DNA of 11,524 bases. It comes from Myxococcales bacterium UBA1238. Lineage in GTDB: Bacteria; Myxococcota_A; Bradymonadia; UBA7976; UBA1532. The first letter of the stretch is position 1; each line of letters opens with the position of its first letter. Below, piece after piece: positions 1 to 7,818 of this stretch. The notes beneath the pieces were generated by a model. The model did no database searches, had not been told where the DNA came from, and worked only from the letters and a program-made list of their open reading frames with translations. The stretch lies in the NCBI GenBank assembly GCA_002309015.1, contig DBWM01000005.1:1-11524 (forward strand), in the 5' to 3' direction. Position numbers and translations under genes: made by a program.

Positions 1-24
1 GACTCCGAAATCGACTCCGAAATC
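1..24 (+). repeat. Two tandem copies of a 12-bp unit encoding DSEI
   Basis: GACTCCGAAATC occurs at 1-12 and 13-24, in frame, encoding DSEIDSEI. The window starts inside it, so more copies may lie upstream. It probably forms a flexible acidic linker in the surface protein. Confidence 0.7.
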
Positions 25-1959
25 GATGCCTGCGTAGGCCCCGATTGCAACGAATGCGAACAGGATCGCTGCTCGGAAGATGCGACGATTTACGAGATCA
101 ACAGCGGCAAGTTTGCACAGGATACGATCGTTGAGCTCCGGAATGTCGTGGTGACCGGTGTCAACAAGACCGAAACCACAGGGCACCCCATCTTCGTGCA
201 GATGCTTTCAGATGATCTTGGAGATCAGGGCGTTAAGGGCAGCGGTCTCTACATTTACATGCAGAAAAACTCGATGCGTCCTGAAGGCGTCGAGGTCACC
301 GACGCAAATCGTAACCTCGATGTGGTCGCTGTAGGCGACATCATCAACGTTGCAGGCAAGGTGCAGAACGAAGACGGCTATGCATGGCTCAACTATGGTC
401 GGAAGCCTACGGCCTATTCAGAACTTCCCTTGGTGGTATCGCACGATCATTCGCTTCCGGAGCCCGTTGCAGTGACCGCTGCTGATCTGAGCGATAAGGG
501 CTATAACGGCGTTCGCGTCAAACTCTCGGACGTACGCATCACCGATACTGCTCCCGTCGCAGACGATCCAGAGTTCAAGGTGACGGGCGATGTGACGGTC
601 GATGAATTCCTCTATGAATGGCCCAATCCCCGCATGGATGATCACTTTAACGCGATCAGCGGCGTTTACTTTACCTACGGTGGTACTGAGCATACGATCA
701 ACAAGGCCTCCACCAACGGCGTCGTGCCCGAAGGAGGTCTGCTTCCTGGTAGCGAGAGTGACTTCAACAGGGTGCCCCGCCTTGAGAAATTCGAGCCATC
801 AGCGCTGACGATGCCCCTCAACTCAACCCGCAACCCGGAGATCTGCCTCGATCAGGTGGTTCAGACTGCGACAGACATTCCCCTGACCTGCACCGGAAGC
901 ATCACCTGCCCCGATGGCGTAGAGATCGCAGTTGGGGGCAAATGTGTTGCGTTCCCGATCAGCTCGTCGGATGCGGGCTCTGCTTCGGTGAAGGCATCCT
1001 TTGACGGTGAGGATCTCACCCTTGCGGTCGCCGTTGAGAATGAATCGGAAGTGGTGGTCAGCGCGGTTTACCCCACGGCTCAGAAGAGGCCCACCAACAG
1101 CAGCACCCATATCCGCGTCGATCTCGCAGCACCTGCGCCTGCAGGCGGGCAGATGATTTACGTCACGGCCGATCCCGATAACTACACGCCATATGGCGTC
1201 ATCTCATATGAATCGGAATTCCTCATCCCTGAAGGCGAGCAGTCGTTCGATCTCCCCATGACAACCGGCAACAGTGGTATGGGCTATCTGGCCGTTTACA
1301 GCACTGCCAACCTGGCAGGGGACGATCCAGCAACCCAACTGATCAAAGCCTCTATCGAAGTCATCGATGGCTATCCCGAGGGAATGTTGCTGGGTGAAGT
1401 GTTAGCGAATCCTTATGATTATTCAGAAGGTAATGTCAGTTACAGCGATTCGGGGCGTGAGTGGATTTTACTCTACAACTCAACGGGCGCACGTATCGAC
1501 ATCAGCAACTACAGCTTGCGCTTTGGCTCGGTGAGTCAGAACTACAACTTTACCAGCACAGTCGGGAACTATATCTTCAACATCCCCGACGATCATGTTC
1601 TGGAGGTTGGAGATTGCTTACTGGTAGGTGGTCCGACATCGGATGATTACAATGGTGCACCCGATTTTGATCTGACCTGGAATGATTCGATTTACATGGG
1701 CAATGGCAGCAATTCAGCTCAAGGTGTTGCGCTTTTCAATGAGGCAGCTCAAAAAATCGATGTCCTCATTTACGGCGGAGAGACCAACAACAAGATTGAG
1801 CATGTGGGGGGTAGCAAGACGATTGATCTGCCCGCTGCCAATTTAGTAAACGGTGGTTCCATCAAACGCACCAGAACAGGTGCCTGGGAAGCTCGCTCCC
1901 AACAAAGCTTAATGCCGACCCAGGAGAAGCCAAAACCCATAGAATGTCCGCCCTTCTGA
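1..1959 (+). CDS. Secreted multidomain protein with OB-fold-like and lamin-tail domains (5' end cut by window)
   Basis: The frame is open from base 1, so the gene begins upstream; the first internal ATG (148) is not the real start. The 652 visible residues begin with a DSEIDSEID linker and a Cys-rich stretch (DACVGPDCNECEQDRC), typical of the region after a lipoprotein or secretion signal, which would lie outside the window. Bases about 90-420 (TIYEINSGKF to AWLNYG) resemble the OB-fold module of extracellular nucleases, with the characteristic 'VVAVGDIINVAGKV' segment. Bases about 940-1380 look like an Ig-like beta-sandwich. Bases about 1385-1910 (LLGEVLANPYDYSEG, WILLYNSTGARIDISNYSL, LEVGDCLLVGG, GGSIKRTRTGAW) match the lamin-tail domain (LTD). 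No nuclease catalytic motif is visible, so a structural or adhesive surface role is more likely than catalysis; that is inference. Family assignment is by recognition only. Confidence 0.8.
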   Translation, partial: DSEIDSEIDACVGPDCNECEQDRCSEDATIYEINSGKFAQDTIVELRNVVVTGVNKTETTGHPIFVQMLSDDLGDQGVKGSGLYIYMQKNSMRPEGVEVTDANRNLDVVAVGDIINVAGKVQNEDGYAWLNYGRKPTAYSELPLVVSHDHSLPEPVAVTAADLSDKGYNGVRVKLSDVRITDTAPVADDPEFKVTGDVTVDEFLYEWPNPRMDDHFNAISGVYFTYGGTEHTINKASTNGVVPEGGLLPGSESDFNRVPRLEKFEPSALTMPLNSTRNPEICLDQVVQTATDIPLTCTGSITCPDGVEIAVGGKCVAFPISSSDAGSASVKASFDGEDLTLAVAVENESEVVVSAVYPTAQKRPTNSSTHIRVDLAAPAPAGGQMIYVTADPDNYTPYGVISYESEFLIPEGEQSFDLPMTTGNSGMGYLAVYSTANLAGDDPATQLIKASIEVIDGYPEGMLLGEVLANPYDYSEGNVSYSDSGREWILLYNSTGARIDISNYSLRFGSVSQNYNFTSTVGNYIFNIPDDHVLEVGDCLLVGGPTSDDYNGAPDFDLTWNDSIYMGNGSNSAQGVALFNEAAQKIDVLIYGGETNNKIEHVGGSKTIDLPAANLVNGGSIKRTRTGAWEARSQQSLMPTQEKPKPIECPPF

Positions 1960-2016
1960 TGACCTGCTCACCTTGCCGATCCTGCCTTTTGATGATAACT
2001 TACCATCCTGTTGGTT

Positions 2017-2054
2017 GAGAGGAACCAGCGTTTGGCGGCGCTGGATCGCCTCTC
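2017..2054 (+). promoter_or_regulatory. Interrupted stem-loop between the surface-protein and transporter genes
   Basis: GAGAGG (2017-2022) pairs with CCTCTC (2049-2054), and CCAGCG (2025-2030) with CGCTGG (2039-2044). The two 6-bp stems are separated by a small internal loop (2 and 4 nt), and the apical loop is 8 nt. The tail TTCTTC is T-rich but not a real T-run. It could be a weak terminator of the upstream gene or a structured leader of the gene starting at 2076, which has no clear Shine-Dalgarno sequence. The pairing is seen directly; the role is uncertain. Confidence 0.45.
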
Positions 2055-2075
2055 TTCTTCAGCCAGAGTTCTTGA

Positions 2076-3380
2076 ATGGACGCTTCTCTACCGAATACTG
2101 AGCTCGCTTTTCCGATTTTTGATCTCCTGGGGATCGTGGTTTGTCTGATCACCAGTGCCATCTTTTCGGGCACTGAAACGGCCCTGACGCGCATTCCGGA
2201 TGCTAAAGCGCACCAACTCTACGAAGCCGATCCCGATCACAATGGGCTCTATCTGCATTGGCTGACCCATCGCCGTCTGATCGTGTCGGCATTACTGGTG
2301 GGCAATAATCTGGTCAATATCATCGCATCGGTGCTCGGGTATCGCGTGGCGGCCTATGCCATTCCTCAATATGCAGAGGTGGTGAGCGTGGGCATGTTGA
2401 CCCTGTTGCTGCTCTTGTTCGGAGAAATCACGCCCAAGAGTTTCGCCATGCAGTACTGGGAGAAGCTTTCAGGGCCGCTGCTCAGGCTGGCATGGGTGTT
2501 CGAGAAACTGTTCTATGTGGTCGCATGGCCCCTTGAGCGCGTGCCCATTCTCCTTTTTGGTCGTCCTCAAAATGCACTCGAGACGCCGCAGGTGACGGAG
2601 GATGACATCGAATTCCAGATTCGGCTTGGGGTACAGGAACAGGTCTTTGAAGAGAAGGGGCAGGGGGAGTTGCTGCGCTCGGTGGTGGAATTTCCCGAGA
2701 CTCTCGTGAAGGAAGCGATGACACCGAGGACCGATGTCTTCAGCATCGATGTGACGACGCCGTTTCAGGAAGCGTTGCATAAGCTCCTGGCAGAGGGTCA
2801 TTCGCGCATACCGGTCTATAAAGAAGACTTCGATAACATCGTGGGTATCCTGCATATCCGCGATCTGTTGGAGCCGCTGGCCGGATCCCCTGACGCCTTA
2901 CCTGAGACCATAGAGCCCTTAATGCACGAGCCTTTCTTTGCACCCGAGACACAAAAGGTGAGCGAGCTTCTGTCGCTGATGAAGAAGCAGGCGCAGCATA
3001 TGGCGATCGTGGTCGATGAATTTGGCGGCACTGCCGGGATCATCACCCTCGAAGACATCATCGAAGAGCTCGTGGGCGACATTCGCGATGAATACGATGA
3101 TGAGGAAGATTCCCCCCATGTGGTCAAGATTGACGAGGGGCTCTGGGTAGTAGATGCGCGCATGAGTATCTACGATTTGCGCGATACGATCGGCGTGATG
3201 CTGCCAGACACCGGAGAATATGAGTCGCTTGGCGGCTTCGTTGTGGCCGCTCACGGTACCATTCCCGAGCCAGGTGAGGTCATTATGGCCCCAGGTGCAA
3301 AGATTACCGTCATCTCATCGGATGCCCGCCGCGTTGAAAAATGCGAGATCCGGCTCATCAGCGAACCGGTTGAAGAATAG
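2076..3380 (+). CDS. CNNM/CorC-family membrane protein with CBS pair (hemolysin family transporter)
   Basis: The 434-residue product has the usual length and order of this family. Residues about 12-165 form the DUF21/CNNM transmembrane domain, with the signatures FSGTETAL (30-37), GNNLVNI (76-82) and FGEITPKS (115-122). Two CBS motifs follow: MTPRTDVFSID to VGILHIRDLL (about 215-265) and MAIVVDEFGGTAGIITLEDIIEEL (split at about 309-332). The C-terminal CorC_HlyC domain (about 355-430) contains LPDTGEYESLGGFV. Family members (CorC, YtfL/PaeA, YfjD, YhdP) act in Mg2+/Co2+ or polyamine efflux at the inner membrane; the substrate here cannot be told. The 'hemolysin' label is historical. The ATG at 2076 is chosen because it directly precedes the membrane domain, but its ribosome binding site is weak. 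An acidic patch (DEYDDEEDS, about 338-346) links the CBS and C-terminal domains. Confidence 0.93.
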   Translation: MDASLPNTELAFPIFDLLGIVVCLITSAIFSGTETALTRIPDAKAHQLYEADPDHNGLYLHWLTHRRLIVSALLVGNNLVNIIASVLGYRVAAYAIPQYAEVVSVGMLTLLLLLFGEITPKSFAMQYWEKLSGPLLRLAWVFEKLFYVVAWPLERVPILLFGRPQNALETPQVTEDDIEFQIRLGVQEQVFEEKGQGELLRSVVEFPETLVKEAMTPRTDVFSIDVTTPFQEALHKLLAEGHSRIPVYKEDFDNIVGILHIRDLLEPLAGSPDALPETIEPLMHEPFFAPETQKVSELLSLMKKQAQHMAIVVDEFGGTAGIITLEDIIEELVGDIRDEYDDEEDSPHVVKIDEGLWVVDARMSIYDLRDTIGVMLPDTGEYESLGGFVVAAHGTIPEPGEVIMAPGAKITVISSDARRVEKCEIRLISEPVEE

Positions 3381-3390
3381 GCCCTCCCGA

Positions 3391-3610
3391 ATTCCTCCTT
3401 TCGTTTAGACCTCCTCCCTTTACAGATCGAACTTCCTCCTTTTAAAGATGCGATCCCCTGCATTCAGGGATAGCAGCATATCCACCCACAGATCGCATCA
3501 GTTCCGCTGACAGATCCGATCACTTTGAACAGGAGCTCCGATCACCTGCCGCCCTTCAGGCGATCACCTGATCCATATGATCGGACCTTCTCCGCCAGAG
3601 GTCGCACGCA
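3391..3610. repeat. Degenerate tandem array of about ten 22-bp units
   Basis: Cut into 22-bp steps from 3391, the units line up. Most begin CCTCC, CCTGC or a near match (3413, 3435, 3457, 3545, 3567). The middle carries ACAGATC at exactly the same phase at 3422, 3488 and 3510, with near matches at 3444 and 3576. Units end in CGATCA or similar at 3517, 3539 and 3561, exactly 22 apart. Adjacent units 3473-3494 and 3495-3516 agree at about 16 of 22 positions. Nine GATC sites fall in 220 bases. The period is close to two helical turns, so proteins bound at each unit would sit on one face of the DNA. This is not CRISPR: there are no conserved repeats separated by unique spacers. Confidence 0.6.
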
Positions 3611-3734
3611 TTTTAACCCTTCAAAGGTTGTAGGTTGAACCTTTAACGGATAACTGATTTGAGAGGATTCATGATTTTGGGATCGATGATGCGTACAGCA
3701 TACCAAAGATGAGACTTCTCTTTGAAAAAAGGGT

Positions 3735-3763
3735 TTGACCCAGGGTAAAAACTTTGCTGTACT
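3735..3763 (+). promoter_or_regulatory. Sigma70-like promoter for the Sel1-repeat gene
   Basis: TTGACC (3735-3740) is a 5/6 match to the -35 consensus. A 17-bp spacer leads to TGTACT (3758-3763), a 4/6 match to the -10. Transcription would start near 3770, about 26 bases before the ATG at 3796. This argues against the upstream TTG at 3754 as the start of translation. Confidence 0.5.
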
Positions 3764-3795
3764 CCAGGGGGAATGATCAGGAAAGAAAGGATTTC

Positions 3796-5268
3796 ATGAT
3801 GGCTACGCTGAAACCCACTGAGGAGATCCTGCGCAAATATTTCAGGCTCGATTTGCCGCCTTCAGAGCTGTTTCAAAATGAAGAGGATGAGATCGACTGC
3901 ACGGAAGCTACCCTCGATGTTAAGGAAGAGGATCTCTCTGCGATGGTCGATCATCTGCCCCAGCTCTCACAGGATGATTACGATGCCTGGTATGGGCTCT
4001 TTTTAGGGGAGGAATCGGTTGAGTTCTCTTATGAGATCTCGATCGATCATTCGTTCATTCTGTTCCGGTATTTTTGGGAAATTCTGACAGAGTATTTTGA
4101 ATATGGATACAGACGACCGCTTTGGGAGCAGCGATTAAAAGCGCTTTGGACTCTGATCATGCAGGACGCCTCATCCGAGCCTGACTGGTCGGTGCTCCCT
4201 GCAAAACGGCGATCTGAGCTGCTGCGCTGGTTGTATGAACAGGCCCAGGCCGAAGACTCACCCGAAGGATACAGCGAACTCTACGCATCCCTTCTGGAAT
4301 ATCTTTACAGCATCGACGACAAAAGCGGCCTCTATGCCTATGCAGACGCCTATTATGGAGGCAACTTTCTCGTTCCCTGTGACTGGAAGAAGGCCGAGCA
4401 GGGGTATTTAAAGCTCGATGCCATGGGCGATGAGTTTGCCGCCGATCCCCTGGGATACATCTACTACAGCAAGAGACTGGGCGAACCTGATTACGAAAAA
4501 GCCTTCTTCTTCTTTAACAAGGCTTACCATGCCGGCAACCGGGAAGCCATCTATAAGCTTTCAGACATGTATCGAAAGGGCCACGGTACAGCGAAGGATC
4601 TTCAGAAGTCATGGGTGCTTTTGAGCAAAGCCTATGAGCGTGAGCGTGAGCTTGAGCGGATGGGGGTAGATCCTACAAAGCTTGCAGATTTGCTCCTGCG
4701 CATGGGCTATTTTGCAGAAGATGGGCTCATACAGCGCGCAAACCCGCTTAAAGCCTGCGAACTCTATCTGGCAGCCAAGGCAGAAATCAGTCATAGACTC
4801 GAAAACTGGGATTGCTTTGGCGACAAGGTGGTCGATCGCAACATCGATACCGCTCTGGCCCGATGCCTGCAAAAGATCGATCTGAAGGATCATCAGAGCC
4901 CGCATTTTTCTGAAGATGTAAGGAAGATGCAGCATATTTCGGCGATCTCCTGTAAGCCGGGGGAGCAACCCAATACCGCCATTCTGGAGATCACCTTTGA
5001 GGACAGATATCCCCACCAGGCGATCATCGCCTCTTATGCCTTCGTCGCTGATGTGAAGAGTCTGCGCTATTTATTGATCCTGCCGGAGCCGATGGCCGAT
5101 CGAATCACCTGCAATGCAGCCTCCCTTTCAGCCAGACATCAATGCTTAAAGATCACCTGTAAGGATGGCCGCCTGATCAAGATCCCTTATATTGCGGTGC
5201 AGGATCTGATGCCTTCAGAGAAAAGCCTGTATCAGCCGGGAGAATCGATGGAGGAAAGCCAGCGCTGA
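3796..5268 (+). CDS. Sel1-like repeat (TPR superfamily) protein
   Basis: The product has 490 residues from ATG 3796. AAAGG (3786-3790) lies 5 bases before this ATG and 8 before the next one (3799), so either could be used. The N-terminal third (1-180) is acidic and rich in aromatic residues and not recognised. Sel1-type helical repeats are seen at about 196-290: the pattern DWKKAEQGYLKLDAMGD then DYEKAFFFFNKAYHAGNREAIYKLSDMYRKGHGT, with a further degenerate helical hairpin at about 305-335 (NPLKACELYLAAKAE). The C-terminal part (about 380-475) looks beta-rich, as in a small separate domain. There is no signal peptide, so it is probably cytoplasmic. Sel1 repeats mediate protein-protein contacts; the partner is unknown. 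It appears monocistronic, with its own promoter, and converges on the next gene. Confidence 0.8.
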   Translation: MMATLKPTEEILRKYFRLDLPPSELFQNEEDEIDCTEATLDVKEEDLSAMVDHLPQLSQDDYDAWYGLFLGEESVEFSYEISIDHSFILFRYFWEILTEYFEYGYRRPLWEQRLKALWTLIMQDASSEPDWSVLPAKRRSELLRWLYEQAQAEDSPEGYSELYASLLEYLYSIDDKSGLYAYADAYYGGNFLVPCDWKKAEQGYLKLDAMGDEFAADPLGYIYYSKRLGEPDYEKAFFFFNKAYHAGNREAIYKLSDMYRKGHGTAKDLQKSWVLLSKAYERERELERMGVDPTKLADLLLRMGYFAEDGLIQRANPLKACELYLAAKAEISHRLENWDCFGDKVVDRNIDTALARCLQKIDLKDHQSPHFSEDVRKMQHISAISCKPGEQPNTAILEITFEDRYPHQAIIASYAFVADVKSLRYLLILPEPMADRITCNAASLSARHQCLKITCKDGRLIKIPYIAVQDLMPSEKSLYQPGESMEESQR

Positions 5269-5301
5269 GCGCAGATGAATGGAGCCTCGGCCGGCGATGA
5301 G

Positions 5302-5321
5302 GCAGAGCGGCCCGCTCCTGC
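5302..5321. other. Small hairpin in the convergent intergenic gap
   Basis: Between the two converging stop codons (5268 and 5330), GAGCG (5305-5309) faces CGCTC (5313-5317) across GCC. It can be extended by GCA/TGC with one bulged C. Neither strand has a T-run after it, so it is at best a weak bidirectional terminator. Confidence 0.25.
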
Positions 5322-5329
5322 GATGGGCT

Positions 5330-7759
5330 TTACATGAAGAGGTTGACATGGGCGTCGGCGGCGCTGTCGAGGTAGCTGCCTACGCCTACGATCTCGACGC
5401 CGTCGATGAGCTCTTCGGGGTGGATGCCCATCACGTCCATACTCATGGAGCAGGCCTGCAGGCGGACGCCGTTGGCCATGGCAGACTGGGCGAGCTCTTC
5501 CAGGGAGCTGACCTTTTTATCCTGCATGATCTTCTTCATCATCGCGCCGCCGAGGCCGCCCATGTTCATGCGCGAGAGCCCCAGTTTGCGGAAGCCTCTC
5601 GGGAGCATGAAGCCGAAGAGGCGTTCCATGAAGCTCTTTTTCACCTCCACCGGTTCGCTCCTGCGAAGCGCCGTAAGCCCCCAGAAGGTAAAGAATAAGG
5701 TCACCTTTTGGCCCATGGCGGCGGCGCCGTTGGCGATGATGAAGGCGGCCATCACTTTGTCGAAATCCCCCGAGAAGACGACCATCGTCTGGCCTTTGGG
5801 GGCGGGGGTGAGGGCGCTGTTGTCTGGCTTTTGGGCGGCGTTCTTTTGAATCACAGCGCGGTAACCATTCTCTTCCTCCTTCAATTGCAGGAGTTTATGG
5901 CCCATTCTGCGGCACCAGGCGTCGATGTCGCGGGCAAAACCGGCATCGGTGGCGGTCACCTCGAGCTTTTCGCCGTCCTTTAACTCTTTAACGGCCTCGT
6001 AGACTTTCATCAGGGGGCCCGGGCATTGCAGACCGCAGCAGTCGAGTTTGACGTCAGCGGGACCGGTGGCTTTGAAGCTGGTGCTCGACAAGGTGGGCTT
6101 CTCCTTTGGGACGCTTTGGGCGATCGGATCGTGCATCTGCCTGTAGAAGGCGAGGCCTCCAGGGTAGATCGAGATGTTTTCGAAGCCGTGCTGCATGAGG
6201 ATGCGTGCGGCATTGTAAGCGCGCACCCCTACGGCACAGAAGATCACGTAAGGCTTCTGGCGATCGAGGGTTTCGAGTTTCTGGCGCAATTCGCCCAGGG
6301 GGATTTCGACGGCGTTCGGTAAGCGGTAAAGGCTGCGTTCCCCCTCTTCGCGCACATCCAGGAACTGAGCTTCATCGGGAGTGACGCGATAATCTGCAAA
6401 ATGGATCAGGCCCTGAGCGACGTTCCCGGCCACAAAACCGGCCATGTTGACGGGATCTTTGGCCGCACCGAATGGGGGCGCATAGGCGAGTTCCAGGTTT
6501 TTCAGGGCTTCGATGCCGCCGCCCATGCGCATCAGGGTCGCGATCACGTCGATGCGCTTGTCGACGCCCTCTTCTCCGACGATCTGGGCGCCATATATCT
6601 TCTGGCCGTCGCAGGAAAAGATGAGCTTGATGAACATCGGCTTTGCGCCGGGGTAGAAGGCGACATGTGAGAGCGCGCGGATGAGGATCGTCTGGTAGTC
6701 CTGACCTTTTTGAAGGCCCTTGGCGATCAGCCGCTTCTCGTTGGCACCGGTGCAGGCGGCGGTGAGATCGAAGACCTTGAGGATCGAACTGCCTAAAACG
6801 CCGCTGAAGGCGCTCTTGCGGTCGCACAGCTGGTCGGCAATGATGCGGCCCTGTTTGGCGGCAGGGCCTGCGAGGGGCAGGGGAGCGGGTTCACCGAAGA
6901 CGAGATCGCGGCTGACGACGATGTCACCTGCGGCGTAAATATGGGGCACCGAGGTTTGCATCTGATCATCGACGATCACGAAGCCGAGATCGTTACACGC
7001 GATGCCCGCCTTTTGGGCGAGCTCCGTGTTGGGTCGCGTTCCAATCGATAAGATGGCGCGATCGACTTCGACCACCCGGCCAGAGCTCAGGGTGATCGCA
7101 AGGCCGCTCTCGCTGTAGTGAAAAGCCTGAACAGCATCAGAGAGGATGAGCTCCACCCCCTTTTGCTGCAGTTCGCGGTGAATGAGGGCGGCCATCTCGG
7201 GATCGAGGGCGGTCATCACCTGAGGTGCGGCCTCGATCATCGTGACCTGGCAGTTTTGGGCCTTAAGGTTTTCGACGAGCTCGAGGCCTACGAATCCGCC
7301 ACCCAAAACCGCCACATGCTTGGCGCTCTGAATCCAGGAATGCAGCTGAACCGCGTCGGGCACCGACCAAAGGGTGCAGATCTGGGGCAGATCGATGCCT
7401 TCGATCTTCGGCTTGAAGGGACTTGCGCCGGTCGCGAGCACGAGGGCGTCGTAAGATTCCTGGTAAACGCGATCTTCATGGCGCAGGGTGACCGTCTGAG
7501 AATCGGGGTCGATCGCGATCGCTTCGGTCTCGGTGCGCACGTCGATCTGAAAGCGCGCGTTCATGAGCTCGGGGGTCATCACCAGCAGCGCTTCTTTTGA
7601 CGTAATTTTTTGCCCTACAAAATAGGGAAGCCCGCAGTTTGCATATGAAATATAGGGGCCGCGTTCGACGATGACGATTTCAGCCTTTTCATTGAGCCTT
7701 CTCAACCGGGCAGCACAGGCCGCACCGCTCGCAACGCCGCCGATGATGATCGTTTTCAT
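5330..7759 (-). CDS. CoA-disulfide-reductase-like flavoprotein fused to rhodanese, TusA and DsrE domains
   Basis: This 809-residue protein has four modules. Residues 1-445 are a pyridine nucleotide-disulfide oxidoreductase: FAD motif GGVASG (7-12), redox Cys42 in YANCGLPYF, NAD motif GGGFVGLE (153-160), AAGD (276-279), and the CoADR-type Tyr369 and Tyr426 in the dimer domain. Residues about 455-545 are a rhodanese domain with Cys508 in FCAVGVR. Residues about 570-638 are a TusA-like domain with CGLQCPGP (Cys579). Residues about 657-809 are DsrE-like with Cys770. All expected cysteines are present, so a persulfide relay from the flavin site through rhodanese, TusA and DsrE is plausible. Such proteins are linked to CoA-disulfide or CoA-persulfide/polysulfide reduction and sulfur trafficking in the cytoplasm. 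ATG 7759 is preceded by GAAAGG about 8 bases away. It lies 59 bases after 7819 and may be co-transcribed with the upstream gene. Confidence 0.92.
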   Translation of the reverse strand: MKTIIIGGVASGAACAARLRRLNEKAEIVIVERGPYISYANCGLPYFVGQKITSKEALLVMTPELMNARFQIDVRTETEAIAIDPDSQTVTLRHEDRVYQESYDALVLATGASPFKPKIEGIDLPQICTLWSVPDAVQLHSWIQSAKHVAVLGGGFVGLELVENLKAQNCQVTMIEAAPQVMTALDPEMAALIHRELQQKGVELILSDAVQAFHYSESGLAITLSSGRVVEVDRAILSIGTRPNTELAQKAGIACNDLGFVIVDDQMQTSVPHIYAAGDIVVSRDLVFGEPAPLPLAGPAAKQGRIIADQLCDRKSAFSGVLGSSILKVFDLTAACTGANEKRLIAKGLQKGQDYQTILIRALSHVAFYPGAKPMFIKLIFSCDGQKIYGAQIVGEEGVDKRIDVIATLMRMGGGIEALKNLELAYAPPFGAAKDPVNMAGFVAGNVAQGLIHFADYRVTPDEAQFLDVREEGERSLYRLPNAVEIPLGELRQKLETLDRQKPYVIFCAVGVRAYNAARILMQHGFENISIYPGGLAFYRQMHDPIAQSVPKEKPTLSSTSFKATGPADVKLDCCGLQCPGPLMKVYEAVKELKDGEKLEVTATDAGFARDIDAWCRRMGHKLLQLKEEENGYRAVIQKNAAQKPDNSALTPAPKGQTMVVFSGDFDKVMAAFIIANGAAAMGQKVTLFFTFWGLTALRRSEPVEVKKSFMERLFGFMLPRGFRKLGLSRMNMGGLGGAMMKKIMQDKKVSSLEELAQSAMANGVRLQACSMSMDVMGIHPEELIDGVEIVGVGSYLDSAADAHVNLFM

Positions 7760-7818
7760 GAAAAAACCTTTCGTTTACAAAGCAATCGATGAAGGGGAAC
7801 GGCGATTTGGGCCCTGAA

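Larger units (their letters stand above)
3381..3795. other. Gene-free region of 415 bases with repeats and a promoter
   Basis: No convincing gene lies here. The first half (3391-3610) is a degenerate 22-bp tandem array, listed separately. After it, AAAGGTT (3623-3629) can pair with AACCTTT (3638-3644) across an 8-nt loop, and CCCTG/CAGGG arms with a CATT loop lie at 3456-3469. A 13-codon ORF (3671-3712, MILGSMMRTAYQR) has GAGAGG four bases before its ATG; it is too short to call. A sigma70-like promoter at 3735-3763 ends the region, before the Sel1-repeat gene. Confidence 0.6.

Noticed and set aside
2469..2855. Minus-strand ORF of 128 codons
   Set aside because: Lies wholly opposite the well-supported CNNM/CorC gene and has no recognisable domain.
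3391..3610. CRISPR array
   Set aside because: Units are contiguous and degenerate; there are no identical repeats separated by unique spacers and no cas genes.
3754..3795. Upstream TTG start adding 14 residues to the Sel1 protein
   Set aside because: It falls inside the spacer of the predicted promoter and lacks a ribosome binding site, unlike ATG 3796/3799.
3773..3799. 8-codon leader ORF overlapping the Sel1 start
   Set aside because: The G-run is only one base from its ATG, too close to act as a ribosome binding site.
6372..6827. Minus-strand ORF of 151 codons
   Set aside because: Arg/His-rich out-of-frame reading of the flavoprotein gene on the same strand; no plausible ribosome binding site or family.
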